DNA of 64,000 nt, taken from Isoetes taiwanensis (taxonomy: Eukaryota > Streptophyta > Lycopodiopsida > Isoetales > Isoetaceae). The notes under the pieces were generated by a model. It made no database searches and was not told the DNA's origin. It worked only from the letters and a program-made list of their open reading frames with translations. The DNA lies in contig JAJEKV010000059.1 of NCBI GenBank assembly GCA_021234155.1, forward strand, positions 973,844-1,037,843, given 5' to 3'. Positions 56,891 through 64,000 of this stretch are shown piece by piece. Numbering within the stretch: position 1 is the stretch's first letter; each line of letters starts with the position of its first letter. The position numbers and the translations under genes were made by a program.

Positions 56891-59498
56891 TTGAAACTGA
56901 ATTATATATGAGTTGATAATGTGTAGAGAGGAAGCGACTTCAAATAACAAGAAACTAATCATCTTTGATTTAAATGAAGTTCTTCTAAAGAGCTTCTCTA
57001 AAGCAAAGTACAATGCCGCACCTCCTTTTCCATTATGAGTTCTAAAGATAAAGAGTAAATGTGTGTATCCAAGACCTAGGGTTAAGAAATTGTTAAGCCA
57101 TCTGAAGGACATATCAAATATTGGTATATGGTCGTTTGTGTTACGGGCCAACATATTGTAAATTAAAGAAGTTCTTTCTGAACTAAAGGGCTTAGAATGT
57201 CACATCATTTTAGATCAAGAAAACCATTAAATTATTCGTCAACCGCAACGTGGAGCAAAATATATCTTCATCAAAAACACATATAAAACCTTCGATATGA
57301 TAGAAGGATTTCAGGAAGAATAGATATGACCCAAGTAAGTGTTGCTTGAATGTGGAATGCAGCATATATCCTTCAACATGGCACCAAACGATGAAGATGA
57401 AGAAAATTGGTTGTCTGGAGGAACATCAAAATGTTTGACTCCCTAATATCAATCTCCAGAGTGTATGCTTTCTTTAGAACTATAGTAGATCTGTGAAGAA
57501 AAGCCAAAGCTAAAGATAATGATTTGGTTAGAATTTTTTTTTTTTGCCACAATGCTTTTGTACACAAATTTGTAGTGTAATTTGTATAACCTAACTTATA
57601 TCTTCATAAAAAATGTTTTTTTATGAAGAATTCTTAGACTTTTGGCATTTGCTTCTCCATATTCCTCCCTTTTTTTTGTTCTCCCTAATGTCATGTAGAC
57701 AAAATAACTCATGCATTATTTCCAACAATTCACTTTCAACATAGGATCCATCCAACAGACGAAGATGAATAAAATTGGGTGTCTGAAGGAAATCACCTTC
57801 TTGAGTGTAACAATTCCTCAACCATCATCATGCTCTGTAACAGTCTTAGGAATCTGTAGGGATGGTGAAGATTAAAATATGAAAGGATATGTCATAGATG
57901 TAGCCACAATAGCTCCTATTACATTTGGATGAATTGTCGCTTCCTGTGGTCTTGCCACAGGTAGATTCAAGGAAGATGATTCTATCACATCCATTTTGCT
58001 TGAGACATTGTTAGATATGCTAAATGGCTTATTATCAAGAGAGGACTCTTGAGATGGAAGAGTGGATAATATAGTGGGAGATGAAGCTATAGCAGGATTT
58101 TGGGTATTTAAATTAGACTAATTATTTAACATGATGGAGGGTCTTTAGCCCTTCGTGTCCCAGCTCAATGAAACAATTGGAATATTAACTTTATGTCCCA
58201 ACTCAGTGAGACATTTGAGAATTTTAATTGTCGCATCGATCTTCGGCATATTGCTCTGGATCATGGTCGTCATAGGCGACCACCTTACAAACTATTATTT
58301 CATCAATCCGAATCATCCGCTGGAGATTCTCAGGATGGCAAATGTGGGCCTCTGGTTTTGTTGATAGGTGTGGGCCTATACTTCGCTTTAGAGTTCGCTA
58401 TTTAGTGAAGGGTTTGGCATTGGTTTCTTATTCGGCACATCTTCCTCTCAGTTGTTTCTTTATCGTTTTTTGAGCCCACCCTCCTTGTCTTTAATATTTT
58501 ATGTTTAAATTGATGTAAATAATTGTTGTTTATGTATTATGTCACGTGACACGCGTGACCATCCCTTGTGGCACGTGTTTTAAATCCCTCCATTGAGAGG
58601 TATTTTATTTTTCTTATATGGCTACTAGTTTTGTATGTGCCGGGATCTAGGGATTGAAGTTACATACCAAGAAATTGTTGGGATGAATGGAAAGCCTATC
58701 TATCCATCAGCAGTTCCTGTCATCACTTTCTTTGCATCATTCTTTGAGCCCACGTAAGAGAAGATTCTTCCTGCAGACTAACTCTTCTTGACCCTCCTCT
58801 TATTCCTCAACTTTCTTATTTCAGCCTTGTTGATCCTCTTCGCAAGTAATTTCTTCAACCTTTTTCTCCACCCTTGCATCCAATTTTCTTTCGATCTTTT
58901 TAGTTTAGGAAAATAGAAGTCCTCTTTTGTCGAGAGTTTTGCTAGTTTCTGCGAGCCCATAATGAGAATTATTAGTAGCGTTGAGTAGAGTTGGGCATTG
59001 ATGTATCATAATTTGAGATGCAAGATTGTGCTTTGAAGGAGTAGGATGAATGGCCATCTGGTTTAGCCTGCGAAAGATCACCTAGAACTTGTTTATTATG
59101 TGCTTTGGTTTTTTGACATGGGTTGATGCATCTTGGCATGATGGCAGCTTATTTATTATGGTTTTTGTTGTTAAGTTTGTTGGCCCTGGTCTATGTACTT
59201 ATGGCTTTATGGAATCAATTTTTCCTTTGCATGCATTTCTTTGTTTTTTCATTTGGAGGTGTACAATGGCGATTTGAAAGATCTCGTTCAACAATGGCTA
59301 TTTATTTAGGAGGTCCAGTTTGCCAAATTCTGCAAGTGCACAATAGCCTTAGGGAGTGTTATTGCTAGACTTGACGATTTTCCTTTCTTTTCCATATGGC
59401 AATTCTAAGTTTCAATGCAAGAGGCGCAGCTTTGTATGTCTTTGCTGGCTTGCATTTGAATTTAGCACCTCTAAGGGTTCGACAAGGTTGAGATGCTA
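56891..59498. other. Non-coding or unassigned interval
   Basis: Only short frames. A Lys/Arg-rich minus-strand frame (58960-58778; WRKRLKKLLAKRINKAEIRK) has no recognised family. A weak copia RNase-H-like phrase near 57090 is not convincing. Confidence 0.35.
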
Positions 59499-59592
59499 GG
59501 GGAGAAAACCCATATTTTGTTTTGGCCTAGCAATGTTGATGCGCAGGGGAGAAAACCCATATTTTGTTTTGGCCTAGCAATGTTGATGCGCA
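59499..59592. repeat. Tandem duplication, period 47 bp
   Basis: GGGGAGAAAACCCATATTTT begins at 59499 and at 59546; the two units are nearly identical, so the event is recent. Confidence 0.8.
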
Positions 59593-61866
59593 TGACTATT
59601 CGCCAATATTTGGGCATTGTGTACAAGAAAGAAACCGAAAGGAAAAAAAAAAAACCCGGCCAAAGGAAACCCGTCAGACTACCTGCTGGCCTTCAGCAGT
59701 GGTCCCTTCAGCAGTGGTGGAATGGACCACTGTGACGGTCATCTGTGGCCTAAACCTTCTCAAGGAAGGCAGAACCGACAATCGCGCTCAAGCCAGCAGG
59801 CTCCACTTCATCGTCCAGGTTATGAGATTTGTCTAGTCTATGCATTCTCAGCATAGTTCCTAGTACGAACTATAGAACAGATCCTGTTCAAGTATAGTCG
59901 TAATTTATTTCGCAAAATTTCTTCTTATCTGCCTTTGGATTTTAAAGTAGTCATGCCTGTGGGATATAAGTTTCGTCTAGACTCTATAAGTTTCGTCTAG
60001 ACTCTACAGCCCGTTGTCCGAGTTTCTTAAGGTCGGCATTATTGTGTCAAACAACTGACTGACAAATTCCTTGAAGTCTTGACTATGGCAATGAACAGCG
60101 CGGAATGTGCTTCAGCTGAAATCACATCGGTTGACCATCAAACATCGAAAACTTCTTCTTGAACATCGTTTCTGACGCTTTATGGATCATGTCGTTTTGC
60201 ATCACCAAACACCAAAATGAGACGGTCTTGCTGACTCAATGTGTGGCTTTGGCATGAACCTGAGAGAAAGCGAAATGCACAGAGAAAGACGGGATAAAGT
60301 GGAGGTTCTTTCCAGAAGGAACAAACTACACAGAGCATTTCTTGGGTATGAGTAATAACACGGAATTTCATAGGATTGTGAGAGGGCAACTGAAATCTTA
60401 TTAATTGCTATTTTAGACATTTATATGTGGTAAAAGGCGGTTGTATGAATAAGATTATCTGAAGCTTTTCTAGCCTCTGCACTTGCAAAGTTGTGGGCAT
60501 GATTGGCGTGAGATGGGTACTAAGGCAAAGCAAAATTAAGTGTGGCTGGAAGGCAAATATGTGGTACACATATGTAAGTACAACTGTGCATGCCCTGTTT
60601 TGCTTCGACAGGCATGGATTAGTGCCTGGATGCTTTCTTCAGTATATAAATACTACAAAATAATTGACAGGTATAACTAATGTTATGTGAATTTGAAATA
60701 CTTAGGCTCCCTTAGTTCTCTGGACTGTTTCCGAGAAGGCAGTCAAAGACTGATCAGGTTTAGGCTTAACAAATCAGGTCACCATGCAGCCTGTTATACC
60801 TAAGAAGATTGGTTGAAGACAAATAGTGAAAGATGTATCAATCCAATTGAGCACCTTCCTATAAGGAGTAAATCTGTTGTGACCCCATCTATATTTTCAC
60901 TACCAAGCAAAATCTGATAATTCAAATAGCTTCATGCATAGCATTCCTAGAATTGCAAGCCAAATATCATGTCCAATTGATGGTTTAATTGTATTTACAA
61001 CTTGACCCAATTTGGGAAATGCCACTGTCTACTTTCCATGAAGACATTGGGAAGGAACTTTGGTTCTCACTGAGCTTGACATACCAAAAAAATAGCATTA
61101 TCACCTGGGTTCTCTGTTATTCAAAGCTTATCGTCATTTGGGTATTTGCTTTATTTTGCAAAAACATTTCTTTTGATCAATTTGTTGCCTGAAAATTTTG
61201 CATAATTTGTCATATTCTTTTAGTTTTATACTTGTATTGTTACCATCATTTTTATGAATATGACTCCTTTGGCTGCTTGAGAATGAGAAATTTTAGTTGG
61301 GCTGAAATATTGTCGCTGCATCAACCACACAAATGACTACTAGCAAGCTTTACTGGATTAGTTATTTGCTCAATGTGGATCATGAGAAAATGGATTGTAA
61401 CATCTATGATGGGAGAGACTTGTTACTCTTCGCATAACACTAGCTATTCCCTTGACCGAGGAAGCGAAGAGAAAATACTCCTAGATCAGAATAATAAAGC
61501 AGATCTATCAATAGAAGTCCTCCACTTCGGTAAAACATTGCTCAAAAATTGTCTTGCGTCCTTGAGTTTAAGATTGCTCCTAGTATCATATTTAGTTATG
61601 ACAACTATGTCAGGCAAGTAAAGGATTTCACCCTGCATGCCAGCAAGGAAGATATGGAGGCAGGAACTAATATATAACGCAAGGAACTTGCTAAAAATTT
61701 GATCGAATATATAAAATTATATTCTAAGTGAACTTACTTTTGATCATTGCTCAAGACAGTCTCCATTTACATGTGAGTAGTATTTCATTATTTGTATAAC
61801 ATCGTAAAGGAAACTTCCATTCAGATCTGCCTTCTCAAATCGCACATCTGGCACAATAGCCCATCT
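59593..61866. other. Non-coding interval
   Basis: A 20 bp unit (ATAAGTTTCGTCTAGACTCT) is tandemly duplicated at 59966-60005. No gene was recognised. The right end may contain the 3' UTR of the Cys-rich gene. Confidence 0.35.
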
Positions 61867-62665
61867 TCAGGTGCATGATAGGCAATTACAAGAGACAGGC
61901 GTGAATGAACATAGCCCAAATGGTAAACGTCTGATATCACATTCAATATTATAGCAGCAAACTGTTAGGAAACAAAATCTTTTCGCGGTGTCACTGCAGC
62001 ACGTGCATGGCGCACATTCTCTGAAATCTCCTAGACGCCTCCTGTTCTGATTGAGCAATTGGTGGTGAACTTCAGTAATTGGAAATCCATCTAATGATCT
62101 GTTGATAGATACAGAATTTAGCTTCAAACCCTTCAGTGATGTACGACAGACCTGTAAGATGGAACAGCAAATTAGATCTAGCTAAGTTTTCACGTGCAGA
62201 AAAAAGGCTCAACAGTCATGAGTATTCATAGGTTCTGCTTTTCTCCCAACTAGAATTCATAGTTTATCTGCACCAAATCTCTTATTTATGTGTGATCACC
62301 AATTAGTCACTTTCAATTAAAATATATTGAATTCATTGTTCAGATCCCATTTTCCAAAAAAAAAGGGACAAAAATCGCCCACGTTATATTCAGAGATAAT
62401 ACACCTAGAGCATATGCACATCCAATGAGGTTTCAAATTCCTTCTTGTGCAGATAAGAAATATTAGTTAAAAAAGTGACTGGAAGAAGTGCACCTTTGAA
62501 GAATTTCCATTCATCGGTACTGAATTTTCCATGCCTGCAGGTCCTATTTTCAGGCCTCAAAAGAATAAAAAAGCAACCAGAATAAACATTACCTGCAGAT
62601 GTTTGAATTAAAAGTAGAGACAGAGACAGCAAAACCACTAGGCAACTCCCAATTGACACCGGCAT
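61867..62665 (-). CDS. Small secreted 12-cysteine protein, three exons
   Basis: Exons 62665-62593, 62555-62494 and 62151-61867, with GT-AG introns and compatible phases (73+62+285 nt), give 139 residues. Donors are GTAATG and GTGCAC; acceptors are TTTTGAG and TCTTACAG. Residues 1-25 are a clear signal peptide (MPVSIGSC, then a VVLLSLSLLLI core, TSAG). After a basic linker ending NRRRLGDF comes a compact domain with 12 Cys: CAPCTCC, C, CC in VCCYNIEC, C in PFGLCSF, then SCNCLSC. The CxxCxCC...PFGxCxFxPxxCNCxxC layout matches a plant family of small uncharacterised proteins that I recall as DUF7866; the name should be checked. An acceptor TTGTTACAG directly before the ATG suggests a 5' UTR intron. 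Probably apoplastic with up to six disulfides. No frame damage. Confidence 0.75.
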
Positions 62666-64000
62666 CCTGTAACAATGACAATGAAAAGGTTAATGCTAGG
62701 AAACTCGTTATGCTGTAAGCAGGAATATAGTATAAAGAATCCGTTAAGCAATAAGACAAATTGTGCTTTTAAAATACTCTTCATGCCTCTGTGAGTTATA
62801 TTCAGAACTTGGATATAACAACTCGTTTAACATGACCGGTATTTAGCAGAGAGTTGACAGTCCTTAAAATATGCTTTCTCCAATTTGAGAAACAAAATGC
62901 AATAGCATGGATCTGTCATTGCTTCTGAATAAGAGAGAGTACCCAGCACATAGCTTAGGCAACAAGCAACACGATCTGTGGCAGGTAGAAGAAACCATAA
63001 AGCATTACAGTGAAGGAGCTTATGGTTCTCATTTTGGTAATGAATTGAAATAGAACGTAGCCCACCTAAGGAAAACTGTAAATGCCATAGAACGTACCTA
63101 AGAAGCTTAAATACCAGTACTTGTTAAAATATTTCACTGCATCCCAGATCTACCATCAATCTTGCGAACTCGTAAATCCTTAATACATGGCTGGCGTAGT
63201 CGAGCTGTTTTAAGGTACCCGAGCTATGCACTAGGGTTCTTTTTAATTCCGTTGCTTCCCTCTTTTTTTGTTCGTTTTAAATACGTCCCGTTTTTACCTA
63301 TTCCTGCAATAAATTCTAGAGAAAATTACCGAAATGCCCTTATATTACTAAAATGCCTTATATTTACAAAAGGAATCAAAATGCCCCCTAAAATAAGGGT
63401 GCTTGGATAGAATAGCATTAGCTATGACCAATATCTACTTTTTTAAAATGGTAAGGGGTTGGGAGATGTGCCTGGAACGCCGCATGTAACGCCGCATGCG
63501 GCGTTCCCTCCCTCCCCGCGGCAGCGATTAGGCTGCGGATTTGACATCGAACTCTTCTGGATATGACCACTATCTCATTCCATCCTCCTTCCTTCTCCAG
63601 TGGCGCTATTCTGGCACTTGCTCGAAGATTTGGGTGCTGCCTTCTTTCTCGCATACATCTAAGTTTTGTAGATTTCTTATTGACTCGAATGTTTACTGCA
63701 GAGATGCGGAGAGGAGGGAAGCACCATTTTCAAGCAGCAAACATCATGGGCCGGCAATCTCCTCTGCCTTCCCAGATTAAGAAAATGGAGTTTAAATCTT
63801 AAAATGTTTGGGGCTCTAAAGCGAGTTTTGGGATCGCCAGTTTGTGTCACAATCAGCTCTGTTTTTTTTCTCCTCTGCCTTCATTGGTGAAGCTTGAAGC
63901 TTAGGATAATTTTTTGGCTCGAAAGCAAGTTTTCAGATCATTTTTTAGCTTGAAGAGTATTGGCTATGGAAAAACATCTAGGTAAAGCATACGAAATAAA
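62666..64000. other. Upstream region of the Cys-rich gene and unassigned sequence
   Basis: May hold the 5' UTR exon and promoter of the minus-strand gene. A 13 bp inverted repeat (GGAACGCCGCATG, 63474-63486; CATGCGGCGTTCC, 63495-63507) is present. Overlapping plus-strand frames at 63.54-63.80 kb show no known domain. Confidence 0.4.

Noticed and set aside
57080-57130. Copia RNase H remnant (KKLLSHLKDISNIGIW)
   Set aside because: Only a dozen-residue loose similarity and no neighbouring copia motifs.

Overview
The window looks like nuclear DNA of a land plant. It has long AT-rich non-coding stretches, GT-AG introns, a class III peroxidase exon pair, a TM9SF (nonaspanin) exon, a small secreted Cys-rich gene of plant type, Ty1-copia and Ty3-gypsy retroelements with the plant tRNA-iMet primer site, a tRNA-derived SINE, Helitron ends and several foldback (MITE-like) elements. 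The mixture of a LINE 3' end, tyrosine recombinases and an SDG..QFK-type transposase hints at a fern or other non-angiosperm, but this is weak inference. No rRNA gene, functional tRNA gene, CRISPR array or bacterial-type operon was seen.

Layout: 0-9 kb holds a pentamer-tailed repeat, a ~256 bp MITE, the 3' end of a decayed LINE, a second copy of its tail running into a (GATA)n array, a tyrosine-recombinase fragment (minus strand) and a Helitron 3' end. 9-20 kb is mostly anonymous, with a decayed coiled-coil gene at 11.5-12.7 kb. 20.5-30 kb holds a foldback element, then (minus strand, 29.6 to 22.0 kb) a spliced Crypton/DIRS-like tyrosine-recombinase gene. Its central interval contains other material: a TM9SF exon, unidentified exons and two copies of one foldback element. 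31-36 kb holds a truncated minus-strand gypsy element, a TIR element enclosing a ~168 bp tandem repeat, and a decayed DDE-like transposase gene. 37.2 kb is a peroxidase pseudogene with an apparently intact promoter. 39.4-44 kb is a copia element with its 5' LTR but no 3' LTR. 44.9 kb is a second Helitron 3' end. 47-51 kb is a Tat/Athila-like gypsy element with an intact integrase. 51-54 kb is a spliced minus-strand coiled-coil gene, with frame breaks and a SINE inside it. A diverged second array of the ~168 bp repeat lies at 56 kb in the opposite orientation.

The only locus that reads as a complete, undamaged host gene is the three-exon, minus-strand gene at 61.87-62.67 kb. It encodes a predicted 139-residue secreted protein with a 12-cysteine C-terminal domain.

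The most interesting material is the tyrosine-recombinase gene (unusual for a land plant) with a second, unrelated recombinase fragment nearby. Next are a foldback family whose two arms are identical within each copy but differ between copies, and the ~168 bp repeat found both inside a TIR element and as a separate array.
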